DNA of 64,000 bases from Metridium senile (taxonomy: Eukaryota > Cnidaria > Anthozoa > Actiniaria > Metridiidae): contig OX459098.1 in the NCBI GenBank assembly GCA_949775045.1, forward strand, positions 17,691,281 through 17,755,280, written 5' to 3'. The notes under the pieces are model-generated. The model was not told where the DNA came from and did not search any database. It saw only the letters and a program-made list of their open reading frames with translations. The position numbers and the translations under genes were made by a program. Shown here in pieces: positions 22,767 through 34,071 of the stretch. Position 1 is the stretch's first letter; each line of letters begins with the position of its first letter.

Positions 22767-24043
22767 TCCCAGCCATGGAAAATGAACTTTTGCTGAAAAG
22801 AAATGGTTTCATGGTTTTATGTTTTGCATCATTATAATCAAAGTGTTTCCTATCAATTATATTCTTATCCGTTATTGATTGTTCATTTTCTGTTTGTTCG
22901 GGTTTTTTTTGTTGTTGGTTTGTTCAGCATTGTTTGTTTATTTGTTTGTTGGATTGTTTTTATGAAAAGAAAGGTTATTGATGCGGTATTCATAATTGTG
23001 TACGAAATACAGGCTCAACAATATGCATGGTCGAGGTCAATCAAGCCTCGCTCCAAGCAATTATCTCGGACTTTGTTGTAGCGAACGAAAATGTTTGTAC
23101 TTTTTGTCGTTTTTCGAATTAAACGTATATCAAAATTGTGATTAAGGGAATTTCCTTCCCCTCCCCCTACACCTAACGTATAAAAATCGTATTCTGTAGC
23201 TAGGGTACAGTATTCTTCTTAATATCACATCTATAAAAAATACTCGATTCTGATTGGCTGACGAACTGTGAATTTTTTCTTAATACCATGCAATTAATTA
23301 ATTGCACACATCCGGGAACTTTTGTGCTTTAAAATTGATTCATTGCCACTTTTATTCTCAGAAACTCTTATTTTTATATATATGTGACATTAAAAGGAAA
23401 TTACACCTATGTTCTCGAAGAATTAATGAAAAATACCGCGCGTATTTGATGAAAATGAATTCATACCACGAGTGCGTAAATTCTTCTCGAACTGTGTAAT
23501 TTCCTATACAAATAGCATGTTATTATTAGTAGTAATAACTAAATTATATCTAATATATCAATATTGTAATTTCCTTTTAAAACTTATGAATATATATGTA
23601 AGAACATTCGACGAAATTTATGTAATTTAGTGTGCATTGAATAAAATTAAACAATCTAAGAAAATAATATTGAGAGTCAAAGAAATAATCCAAATGAAGC
23701 AACTAAATAACAATTAAAGAAACTAAAATTTTGTTACAAAATGTAAAAGAGGAAACAACAGGATGCCTTTGAATGTTGCACTTCCTCCTCAAGCGTTAGT
23801 AAATTTTCTTGCCGCCTAAAAATTACGATTTCGATTCAGCGATTTATTTTATATTTAAATATAAGCGAAAATTAAAAAAATCAATACTCACAAAATTTAT
23901 ACCCACGACCTGCAATATCGGACCCGCGACGCGCGACGAAAACCCAAACTCGCCATAGTGGTAATCGAGGTAACCAGTCTACGAAATGTAAATCATATAA
24001 ATCACGACTGGGTTCCTTCCTGTGATTGGTTAGAGCTGTATTT
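22767..24043. other. 5' flank of gene B, shared intergenic block
   Basis: No gene supported. Collinear with 6488-7140 plus 8922-9480 of the A flank and with 42798-44155 of the C flank. Contains TTCTTTTCAG ahead of the start codon and a near-palindromic region around 23400-23510 (ATGAAAAATACCGCGCG). Confidence 0.5.
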
Positions 24044-24109
24044 TACAGTGGCCGAGAGAGGACACTGAAACTCGTAAATCAAAAGTCGTAAGTGGAATTT
24101 CACTTGCCA

Positions 24110-24246
24110 CTTTCCTATACCACTTGCGACTTCCCACTTGCGGGTTATCACTTGCGAGTTACCACTTACGGCTTTCCACTTGCGACTTTCCACTTGCGAC
24201 TTTCGACTTGCGAGTTACCACTTGCGAGTTACCACTTGCGAGTTTC
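24110..24246. repeat. Short tandem repeat in left arm
   Basis: About ten units of a CCACTTGCGAGTTA / CCACTTGCGACTTT type repeat, roughly 14 bp long. Inverted counterpart at 28047-28183. Confidence 0.8.
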
Positions 24247-24339
24247 CTTTTGACCACCCCTCCCCTCCCTATCTATACTTATATGACCGAGAGGAAACTG
24301 GATCGAGAACACAACTACCAGGCCTTTAGTTCTTCCATC

Positions 24340-24358
24340 ATGGCGGACGAAGGTGAAA
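24340..24358 (+). pseudogene. Captured first coding exon (MADEGE), left arm
   Basis: CATCATGGCGGACGAAGG gives M-A-D-E-G-E in a good start context, directly followed by a donor (A|GTAAGC). Preceded by what looks like 5' UTR. Likely the start of the gene whose last exon lies at 25175-25561. The same exon is in the other arm. Confidence 0.5.
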
Positions 24359-25174
24359 GTAAGCTTTTCACACTTTTGCTTGTAATTCATGGAGTTTTGT
24401 GATCTTTTACTGAGAAATAATGTTTTTGAAGCTATTCTTAGATGTGTTAGAAGACTGGTAGGGCAAAATAAAACACAGGAAATAATCCTAAAATACCTTT
24501 AACGCGATTTCAATTTGAACTGGAGGTAAACTTTACAGGTTTAACAAAAGTATTAAGCTTAAATAAGCTTATTCAATAAGACTTATAAGCAAACTTTCAT
24601 TACAATTAAGATATTGTTTAGTTTGCATGGCAATTAAATCTGGAGTCTTATATTGATATCCCTTCACGAAAATTTCAATTGTTGTCTGTATGGTATATAA
24701 TTCTCCTACAAAGTGTCTATAGACATATCCGGCTGCCGGGTAAATAGGGGCAGTGGAAATTGAGCAAAAGTCCTTGGTTAGAGTTAGGTTTGAGTTAGGT
24801 TTAGCAATGAAATTAGTGATTTAGTATTGACTGCCGTAAATATAAAGATGTGATGGAAGCCATAATGGTATGTACGATATTTTGCTTTTATGTAAGCTTA
24901 TTGATGTTGGGGAATTTTTGCTTGCTTTGCTAGTGTTAGAAATCACAAAATGTTTCTAAAGGCAGCACCATTTTGAAAGTTCTTCTTTATTGCCAGGGAA
25001 GGAAGTTTGACTGTTAATGGGTTGTATTATCACCGATCTTCATTGATTTAACATTTATTATAATTGTATATGATTATAGTAAATCTGTGAACAATGTCTA
25101 AATAGTTATTATGTATAATATTTTAATATTCAGAATTAATAAAAAGCTCTGTTTATTTTAATAGTGGCTATTAA

Positions 25175-25561
25175 TCACTTCGACTATCAATCAACCCCAT
25201 AATATGCGACCTTGGAGTGGGCAAGCTTGTGGATGCCACACACCAGACAAATGCAGAAGGAAATGCTGGAAGCATGGCATATCAACATAAAGAGCAAATT
25301 AATGGTGAGAAGCCAACACCAGCAGTTGATGTGTATTCTTTAGCCGTCATCATATTGGAAACGTATTCACGCCAAAAGGTTTGGAAGGGTATGACTGCAA
25401 TTGAAGTTACGAAAGCTAAAATACTAGATAATAAATACCCCAACATTGATATGGATGAGGTTCCAGCTCAAGCGAAAGAAATTATCAATGTCTGCTTCCA
25501 AGATGCCAAGAAAAGACCATCATTCCTTTCACTACTACCTGTGGTGAAATCCTTGGATTGA
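25175..25561 (+). pseudogene. Captured protein kinase terminal exon, left arm
   Basis: An open frame from 25175 to the stop at 25561; the GTG at 25217 is not a start. It covers the C-lobe only: ICDLGVGKLVD (DFG region with Leu in place of Phe), AGSMAYQHKEQ (activation-segment end, where APE is usual), DVYSLAVIILE (subdomain IX) and CFQDAKKRPSF (subdomain XI Arg). The N-lobe, catalytic loop and glycine loop are absent, so it is not a working kinase by itself. A TAA just upstream of 25175, with no clean acceptor in frame, argues for a captured and decaying exon. Its copy in the opposite arm differs by one residue. Confidence 0.75.
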
Positions 25562-26735
25562 AATCTTGAGACATGACAGTAATTATACATGGAGTCAGGA
25601 CATCATATTTTTGACATTTCTTGTTCTTTGTTGTTGTTCTTCTCTAATTCTGTGTACTCAAGCATGTTAAGGACTGGGTTTTTCAGAATTTAAAAGAAAT
25701 ATATTTCTTGTTCGTGTTTACAAGTACAAAGCTGAAATTTGAATCAGAAATCATTTTTGGGCTGTTTTAAAGTTTATTTGTGAGAAAGTTGATATAAATT
25801 GGTCACGTGACCATTAAGGCAAAAAAAAAAAAACCCCAAGAAAATTTAAAATGGGCCTGTCAAAACTTTTTCCCAGAATATTAAAAAGTATGTGAAAATA
25901 ATGCAATTGTGAAGGTCTTTCAAAATCCGTCTCGTTTGATTGTCCATTGGAAACCGTCCATTGTACAAGATAGGCGAGTTATAAGGCAAAACAGGTCAAA
26001 TGACCAAAGGCTAAATAAATTAACAATTATTAAAAATTCTCAAAATCAGAGAATGAAGGAAATCCAAACGAAGTGCATTAGGATTGACAGGTATATGTAT
26101 ACAATGTTTTAACATAGTTTTTACTTTTAAAGGAAATGTTTCTAACCGGCCCATTTTTAATTTTCTATTTTTTGGCCTTAATGGTCATGTGACCACTTTC
26201 TGACATCAACATCACCACTAAATCTTTGAAGAGCCCAATTGTAAACAGAAAACCAAATTTCAGGTTTGTATTCCATTATAGAAGTTTTGTAAGTTTCATT
26301 AAAAAATCAGAAATCATGTCAGAACTGTTTTGTGAAAAAAAATGTTGAAAAAAATACATAAGTAAAACACAAACAAAGGTGGTTTTCTTTATTGCTTTTT
26401 TCCTGAAGCAAAAATTTGCAAATGTATGTTTGATTGTTTGAAACTTACAAAACTTCTATAATGGAATACAAACCTGAATTTTGGTTTTCTGTGACCAATT
26501 TATATCAACATTCTCACAAATAAACTTTAAAACAGCCCAAAAATGATTTCTGATTCAAATTTCAGCTTTGTACTTGTAAACACGAACAAGAAATATATTT
26601 CTTTTAAATTCTGAAAAACCCAGTCCTTAACATGCTTGAGTACACAGAATTAGAGAAGAACAACAACAAAGAACAAGAAATGTCAAAAATATGATGTCCT
26701 GACTCCATGTATAATTACTGTCATGTCTCAAGATT

Positions 26736-27122
26736 TCAATCCAAGGATTTCACCACAGGTAGTAGTGAAAGGAATGATGGTCTTTTCTTGGCATCTTGGA
26801 AGCAGACATTGATAATTTCTTTCGCTTGAGCTGGAACCTCATCCATATCAATGTTGGGGTATTTATTATCTAGTATTTTAGCTTTCGTAACTTCAATTGC
26901 AGTCATACCCTTCCAGACCTTTTGGCGTGAATACGTTTCCAATATGATGACGGCTAAAGAATACACATCAACTGCTGGTGTTGGCTTCTCACCATTAATT
27001 TGCTCTTTATGTTGATATGCCATGCTTCCAGCATTTCCTCCTGCATTTGTCTGGTGTGTGGCATCCACAAGCTTGCCCACTCCAAGGTCGCATATTATGG
27101 GGTTGATTGATAGTCGAAGTGA
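26736..27122 (-). pseudogene. Captured protein kinase terminal exon, right arm
   Basis: Inverted duplicate of the left-arm exon, with one amino-acid difference in 114 (Glu to Gly in the TNAEGNAG stretch). Same kinase C-lobe motifs and stop. The two copies converge on the spacer, so read-through transcripts would form a very long hairpin RNA. The near-identity could reflect recent formation or arm-to-arm conversion; the sequence alone does not show that protein is made. Confidence 0.75.
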
Positions 27123-27934
27123 TTAATAGCCACTATTAAAATAAACAGAGCTTTTTATTAATTCTGAATATTAAAATATTATACATAATAACTATTTAGA
27201 CATTGTTCACAGATTTACTATAATCATATACAATTATAATAAATGTTAAATCAATGAAGATCGGTGATAATACACCCCATTAACAGTCAAACTTCCTTCC
27301 CTGGCAATAAAGAAGAATTTTCAAAATGGTGCTGCCTTTAGAAAAATTTTGTGATTTCTAACACTAGCAAAGCAAGCAAAATTTCCCCAACATCAATAAG
27401 CTTACATAAAAGCAAAATATCATACATACCATTATGGCTTCCATCACATCTTTATATTTACGGCAGTCAATACTAAATCACTAATTTCATTGCTAAACCT
27501 AACTCAAACCTAATTCTAACCAAGGACTTTTGCTCAATTTTCACTGCCCCTATTTACCCGGCAGCCGGATATGTCTATAGACGCTTTGTAGGAGAATTAT
27601 ATACCATACAGACAACAATTGAAATTTTCGTGAAGGGATATCAATTTAAGACTCCAGATTTGCCATGCAAACTAAACAATATCTTAATTGTAATGAAAGT
27701 TTGCTTATAAGTCTAATTGAATAAGCTTATTTAAGCTTAATACTTTTGTTAAACCTGTAAAGTTTACCTCCAGTTCAAATTGAAATCACGTTGAAGGTAT
27801 TTTAGGATTATTTCCTGTGTTTTATTTTGCCCTACCAGTCTTCTAACACATCTAAGAATAGCTTCAAAAACATTATTTCTCAGTAAAAGATCACAAAACT
27901 CCATGAATTACAAGCAAAAGTGTGAAAAACTTAC

Positions 27935-27953
27935 TTTCACCTTCGTCCGCCAT
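27935..27953 (-). pseudogene. Captured first coding exon (MADEGE), right arm
   Basis: Inverted copy of the left-arm exon with the same start context and GTAAG donor. Confidence 0.5.
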
Positions 27954-28046
27954 GATGGAAGAACTAAAGGCCTGGTAGCTGTGTTCTCGATCCAGTTTCC
28001 TCTCGGTCATATAAGTATGGGTAGGGAGGGGAGGGGTGGTCAAAAG

Positions 28047-28183
28047 GAAACTCGCAAGTGGTAACTCGCAAGTGGTAACTCGCAAGTCGAAAGTCGCAAG
28101 TGGAAAGCTGCAAGTGGAAAGCCGTAAGTGGTAACTCGCAAGTGATAACTCGCAAGTGGGAAGTCGCAAGTGGTATACAAAAG
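28047..28183. repeat. Short tandem repeat in right arm
   Basis: Inverted copy of the ~14-bp CTCGCAAGTGG-type repeat of the left arm. Confidence 0.8.
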
Positions 28184-28802
28184 TGGCAAGTGAACTTCCA
28201 CTTACGACTTTTGATTTACGAGTTTCAGTGTCCTCTCTCGGCCACCGTAGTATTTACAAAACATTACCAAAATTAGTTATGAACTGCAGTGATGAATATT
28301 CGATTATACAAAATATATATTCGAATCTTTGGTTTCAAAATTGAAAATAATCCAATGATAAAAATGTATCTCATATTTCAATTATATGTAATAATATTAT
28401 CATCACATTACGTAAAATCGAATTAGTTTGCTTGTGTGAATATACGAATTTATATCTTCATTTTGAATAATCCAATACAGTATGTTGCCCAGTATCGTGA
28501 CACAAACAAATAAAACTCGTTTTTAGCAACGGCTATTTGACATTTCAAAAAAATAAAGACTATAGAGAAAACACTGAACATTTAGCTTCAGTATGCATGC
28601 TTTTACATGCACCGATTCTTCGAAGAGAAGCAATTGTTGACAGAGTAGAAGTAGAAACCTTTTACTGCGCAGTAAGCTGACCTTGGCTAGAAAATCGCAT
28701 ATTCTCAAAGACCAAAGACAAGATTTATACTGACGATAACTAGAGAGTGTATTAACTTCATTCTACGATCCTTGATTGTTTAGCCTGCGTTACTGACCCT
28801 TA

Positions 28803-29051
28803 GGGGTGGACCATTTAACTTTTGAGGGGGGGGGGGGGGGGGGTGGATGATTTTGAAAAAAAATTTCCTGCACGGCAAGGGCCGAAAAAAAAAATCCTGC
28901 AAGCCAAAATTTCCACTGAATGCCACTGAAATCTTTGCTTTTCTATAAAATAAATTGCGTGCACATGCCAGCGGGCTAAAAAAAAATTTCCTGCACGGAC
29001 AAAATCATCCACCCCCCCTCCCCCCCCCTCAAAAGTCAAATGGTCCACCCC
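28803..29051. mobile_element. MITE with GGGGTGGACCATTT ends and TTA duplication
   Basis: Inverted ends GGGGTGGACCATTTAACTTT and its complement, each followed inward by a long G (or C) run and GGATGATTTTG. TTA flanks both sides (28800-28802 and 29052-29054), the Harbinger-type duplication. Interior motifs AATTTCCTGCACGG are also inverted. Confidence 0.8.
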
Positions 29052-29327
29052 TTATAAGCGCTCGAAACGTCTCCCACCAACAACCGTCTGCGCGCCGAGA
29101 GCAAAAATTCCATACTGTTGACGTTGGAATGCAGTCACGCAATACACGAGTTAGCAGCAGTAACGCCGATAAACATGATAAACTAGGAATGGCGATGCCG
29201 TTCGTGAAGTTTCTTCTATATTCTGGATTAATTCACTCACTGAAAGCCAGTTAAATGCTTTATTTAGCTTTTCTAATGGAAAAGATGCATTCGTTAGCCT
29301 TGCACAGACAATTCAATTATTTTTCAG

Positions 29328-29480
29328 GTTGTTCCTCTCATCGAAATAGATGGCTTCGAACTTCTCGAGCAATTTGTGGAAGGAAAATGCGATTATTATC
29401 GTCGTTTCTCCACTGCCATCATGAAAGTCCAAATGAATTATCTTCAGAGCATATATCGGAGACGAATACAAGCACATTAG
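29328..29480 (+). pseudogene. Exon-like frame inside the Tc1-like element
   Basis: Acceptor TTATTTTTCAG is followed by 50 codons ending in TAG, with an ordinary codon mix and a helical charged composition (FELLEQFVEGKCDYYRRFS). The matching element at 44329-45237 lacks it. Possibly a captured terminal exon; no family recognised. An independent plus-strand frame overlaps it and cannot be ruled out. Confidence 0.3.
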
Positions 29481-30407
29481 TCTGTGATAAAAGCAAAACT
29501 ATGACAACAGTGACTTATCGAACCGCCAGCGAAAGTTCACACGCCTTGTGAATATCTTAATTTAATTAAATAATTCGCTTTAATGTCTGATTAATGTCAC
29601 AAATGTGCTCCATGAAATCATTATTTTTGAATGAATATAACTGTAGAAGTGTTGTTTGAGTTTATTGAAGATTTTATTACAAATACCGAAGAACTCTTGT
29701 GTATTAAATTAAGTCGGCAAAAGTTCACGGCGTTGAAATCCTTAGAAGATATAGTATTTACAAACTGAAGTGTCACGAAACTGGGCAACATACTGTATTT
29801 ATTTAGAAGGAAATTTCTAGCCATTTTCCAAATGTTTTACATCTTAGCATACCAAACGACTGAGCAACGTTTGGCCTGCCTAGACAGACTGTTCAATTGA
29901 CTGTTTGACAATTCAAACGCACTAGTGAACGACTTGAAATCAACAAATTCAGCTTGCAGCGGCTCACTCGAGTGCAAATAGCAGTTAATATAATAGATCA
30001 CAATTCCCGTCTACAACAAAATATCTATTACTGCTGTTATACTACTGTCTCTATAATATGATGAGCTCACGTTTAATAGCATACAAGTCTCATTCAAACG
30101 GCTTTGTCAGCTAAATTAAACGGATTGATAAATTCAAAGCAATAATCACTCGACAACTCGACTACAAACCGCGTAGAGAGAGAACTAATAAATCCCTTCA
30201 ACTTACCTTATAAATCGTCTACATATTGGAACAGTTATCAAGCTGGTTTGATACGTTTTTCTCTTAATAGAGATGCATAAAGGAAATTTTGCTTTTGTGC
30301 AAATTTTGATGACTCATAATTCGGGGAATTTTAGTTTCGGGGTAGCCCCGTGACATTTGACCAATCAGGTATCGCGGGATAAAATAAAACCAGCATGATG
30401 TCATGGT

Positions 30408-30626
30408 TACAGTGCGAATCGAAAAACCGTGGGCACCCAGAAATATTTTAGAAATCGTTTATTGTTCGTTGAAAAAATCACAAACAACTTTAACTACAAA
30501 AAGTTTATCATACTACACATCAGTCAAAGTTCTTGCGGTGATATAGTTGTTTCTGAGTTGTTCAACGAATAATAAACGATTTTTAAAATATTTCTAGGTG
30601 CCCACGGTTTTGTGATTTGCACTGTA
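30408..30626. mobile_element. TA-flanked MITE, TACAGTGCGAATC family (copy 2)
   Basis: Inverted ends as in copy 1. The A flank at about 10583 and the block at 63570 show the empty site (GTGTTAGCCAATCAGC), and the C flank has the same insertion at 45832. Confidence 0.8.
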
Positions 30627-31195
30627 ATAGCCAATCAGCAAAAGCCTTCTATTGGTGAAATGTACGACATAATCAAAATAATATCTCGAATTTATAAATA
30701 ATATCAAAAGAAAAACATGTCGATGAGAATTATGTATTAGGGAAATTCCCGTCGTTTCAACTTCATGGGAGCCCCGTGAGACATCAGTTTCAATCAACCA
30801 AAGTAAATAGTGGAAATTATTATGATCGTATTTGAACAAAGAACGTTCGAGAAATATACAACTACATTGGTCTGAAATTTGCTTCATTGCAGCCTAATTA
30901 CTTCATGTTCATATTTCGCTAAATAAACGATGCAAGTATTCAAAAGGTTTTACTGGAAAACGTTCACTATAAATCAGTAGGCAAGGTTTCTCGTCTGGCA
31001 TACAAACGTCTGTAAAATCTGCTGACTTTACCGCGCTGTATCTTTGCTATTTTATACGATTTTCTTCTCAAACTTAGCGATTTTACTATTAAATTGTGAA
31101 GTTCAGCTCTTTCCAGCCATGAATATGAATTTTCATTTATTTTACTCTATCAAAATTTGGAAAAACCGTCACGTCAACTATTGAAACTAGCAATA

Positions 31196-31348
31196 ACACT
31201 AGAGTACAAACACTAAAAGTGTGCAACATAAATACCACTAAATACTGCTAAATTATGTAAATTCTTTTGTTCTCTATTGTTTAATCAACACTATTTAGTG
31301 GTAAATAGTACAAAGTATTGCACACTTTTAGTGTTTGAACTCTAGTGT
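31196..31348. repeat. Hairpin repeat, unit 2 version
   Basis: About 153 bp with arms ACACTAGAGTACAAACACTA and its complement. Same place as 13164-13306, but arm bases are changed on both sides so that pairing is kept. Confidence 0.8.
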
Positions 31349-33709
31349 ATGTTGTGTATATGTCTAATATAAACGATAGGCAATACAATGAAATTGTTAA
31401 ACTGTAAAAAAAAAACCGTACCTTTTCGAGCTTCAACCCTTCGTCGGAGAAGAAGACTGTGATAAAGGGTAAACGTCAGTAAAAGTAAGGTATTGTTTTT
31501 TACGGTCTTACAAATTTCATTTAATTGCCTATGAGTAACATGAACAATGTGAATTATGATTAAACAGATGAAAGTTCTGGGGCTAATTTGTGAAACATCC
31601 AAGACATAATTAGTCGGGCTAGAGGGCCCGACTCTAGGTTTACCTTTTAGTCAATCTATGTATGTATACAGTCATTTGACGTTGTCGCCGACCGGCTTCG
31701 CGACTACGTGACTAGCCCAAGCGGGAGTATGGTTAAAAAATCACTGAAGCATTACATTTTAGCACGCGCTTTCGAATATACTGAAGTGTGACGAGTACAT
31801 CTTCGCGTTCTGTGCAAAGAAATAAACCGTTGAATCGAGCGTGGAGATATCGACAAGTAAATAAATACATCTTCAGTTTTCATGAAGAGGATTTGTGTCA
31901 TCATGTTGACGCGATGGAAATTATTTACATTTGATACAAATATCACATTTCATATTCGATAAAACATTTGAAGCTCGGTATACAACATGCAACAAGCTAC
32001 ATTATACAGCAAAATCTTCCCAATTAACCCACTATTAAACGAAATTTTCAAAAAATATGTTTGTTGTGCTAATAAACACAAAGTCACTTTTCATCCTGTT
32101 GATTATTATTATTATTATTGTTATTAATCTCGAGTTAGAGTACATTCATTTGATTGTAAGAATTCAACATGCTGACAACAATCATAATCTCTGTTGTATT
32201 CCGTGTTTCCATCGATTTCAGCTCGTAGGACATCCATGATAATTTCACTATAGAAATCCTCTCTGTTTTCTTCTATAATTGCACAATCTTTGCATCCAGA
32301 CGAAAGCTTCTTTAAATTGATAAAATTTGAAATCATCTCTGTTTCTGGGATGGCCGTGTCAACAGAAAGTTCTGCTGCTTTTCTAATGGCAAATGTTAGT
32401 CGCTTGATCAGTTGTTCTCGAATCTCAGGGCTTGGATGGTTTTCCAAAAGACGGCTGTGCTCTTTAACTGACTGAGGGACATTTTCCATAACCTTTCGTA
32501 TCAGTTGATCTCTTTTGGGAGACTAAAATAGATATATATCAATTTTAATATACATAAAGATGCTTAACTTTTACTTTAGAAAACTGTCACCTTCTTACCT
32601 TGAGTGTCGTAAATTCGACATCTTGGACTTTGTCTGGTGTCAGTATAATGAGTTCGTCCATAACATTGTCTGACATTCCACTAGTTAGCCGATTTATCTC
32701 CATGTTAGGTTCATAGTCAAAACTGTCTTCTCTAGATGGTATTAGAGTGTTGCAGCAAACGAAGGTAACGCCTTCTGGTCTGGAAGCTTCTGAAAAACCG
32801 AAATATTGCTGTTAATTACGACGAAATGTTTAGTTTTTTAGATCTTATTTACTCTCAAAGCCATAACATAACCAGCTGTGACTGACCTGGTTTTACAAAT
32901 TTCTTGATCCATTCAAATCCGGGACTAACGTTAGTTAGAAATATCTTGGGCACCAATCGTTTTAATAATAACATCTTGAAGAATGCTGCCCAAAGTTGAT
33001 CTGTGTCATAACAGTGGCTTCTGCTGTGAACACCGTACACTAGCATTCCCACGGGGTAGAGCTTCACCTCCACGTCCTCCAGTTCATTGAGGGTGTTCAC
33101 TTTTTCTTGCTTGTACAAAGTGAGAATCCTGTTGTCAACAGCAAGTCCGCAGATGACTGGTTTTTCAGAGTGGAATCCATTTGGAGCATAACAACCTTAA
33201 AATAAATGACACAGAAACTACCATTGATAGGGACTATAGGCATTGAAAATGTTTCATGACCATTTAAAATATATTGACCACATTGGTATAAGAGGTGCCT
33301 AACATTAGATCTGATTAAACGGTGAGTATTGCCACGAGACAACACGTACAGTTGTCAAAATTTGGCCCTATTGATATGTTTATTATTCATATCTTACCTG
33401 GGATGTTCTCTGTACAGGTTTTAACGGTGTCTAGCAGCTGGTTGTCCCAAAATATCACCATCTTAGCTAACTTGGAAACCACATTCTTAAAAAGTAATCG
33501 TACACAGTTGTTTAAAATTACGCATTTTACAGCAACACATTGTATGTTCCCATGGATGTCCATTTTGGTCAGCTAAAAAAAACTGGGAAGCGTAAGCTTT
33601 TGAAGACGAGAGGGAAAAAAACTTTGATGTGACCAACAAAGAAATCAAAATCAGACCGAAGCGAAGGGAATGGAGAGGCCAAGCGAAAGGACTATCAACG
33701 CTACCCAAT

Positions 33710-34071
33710 AACCCCCCTCCCCCCCCCCCCCCCCCCCCCCTCCCTCCCTCTCAAAACCATACAAACCTGATATACTGATATATATCATTTATTTATATTA
33801 GGGTAAAATGTGAGTTTCCAAGTTATGGATTGCAACTTCGTTGTCAATATGTACTTTCATATTCTTTTCTTATTTGTGGTTTCTTTTCTCTTTAATACTC
33901 TATGTTGTATCCCCTATCAATGTCAATCAAAATACATTGTGTTTAATATATTTTTAAAAAGCTGATATATATTTGGAAATACATTACCCGCCTCGACTAG
34001 CTCCGCTATTTGCGAGTATGTGTATATTAGTTGTAATTTCATGTTGAAATCAAATAAAGTCAAAATTTTAT
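33710..34071 (+). mobile_element. Truncated retroposon in intron 1 of gene C
   Basis: An 18-bp direct repeat (CTATCAACGCTACCCAAT) flanks it at 33692-33709 and 34072-34089. The insert opens with a C-rich run of about 30 bases and ends GAAATCAAATAAAGTCAAAA without a real poly(A) tail, like a LINE 3' UTR. No coding sequence remains. Confidence 0.75.

Larger units (their letters stand above)
24044..28249. mobile_element. 4.2-kb fold-back element carrying host gene pieces in both arms
   Basis: Two arms of about 1.76 kb (24044-25805 and 26490-28249) are inverted copies at roughly 97% identity by eye. The ends read TACAGTGGCCGAGAG and the inverted TACGGTGGCCGAGAG. GTATTT flanks it at 24038-24043 and 28250-28255, while the paralogous site at 9505 and 44151 has a single GTATTTACAAAAC, so it is an insertion. 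The 0.68-kb spacer has further imperfect inverted stretches (for example 25801-25868 with 26137-26205). Each arm holds a minisatellite, a first exon with donor, intron-like sequence and a terminal kinase exon. No transposase is present, so it would need one in trans. It resembles Pack-MULE-type gene capture, but the 6-bp duplication leaves the superfamily open. Confidence 0.85.
28476..29797. mobile_element. Tc1/mariner-like non-autonomous element, B flank
   Basis: Ends TACAGTATGTTGCCCAGTAT and the inverted TACAGTATGTTGCCCAGTTT, continuing CGTGACAC. TA at both ends, and the A flank near 10000 is an empty site (CCAGTATTTATTT). The copy at 44329-45237 sits at the same site but has a different interior. 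It contains a second MITE (28803-29051) and an exon-like frame (29328-29480). No transposase is visible. Confidence 0.75.
29798..32123. other. Shared intergenic block between B and C
   Basis: No gene supported. It matches 9990-13470 of the first spacer (minus its insertions) and 45238-47290. The part from about 31610 to 31920 (AGTCGGGCTAGAGGGCCCGA) has no match in the other spacers and holds nothing I recognise. Confidence 0.5.

Noticed and set aside
22803..23081. Leucine-rich plus-strand frame repeated upstream of A, B and C
   Set aside because: It comes from a T/G-rich run and differs in length and frame between copies; it opens on GTG in a eukaryotic sequence.
24124..24402. Two overlapping plus-strand frames in the left arm
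   Set aside because: They translate the 14-bp tandem repeat in different frames and run over the splice donor of the MADEGE exon.
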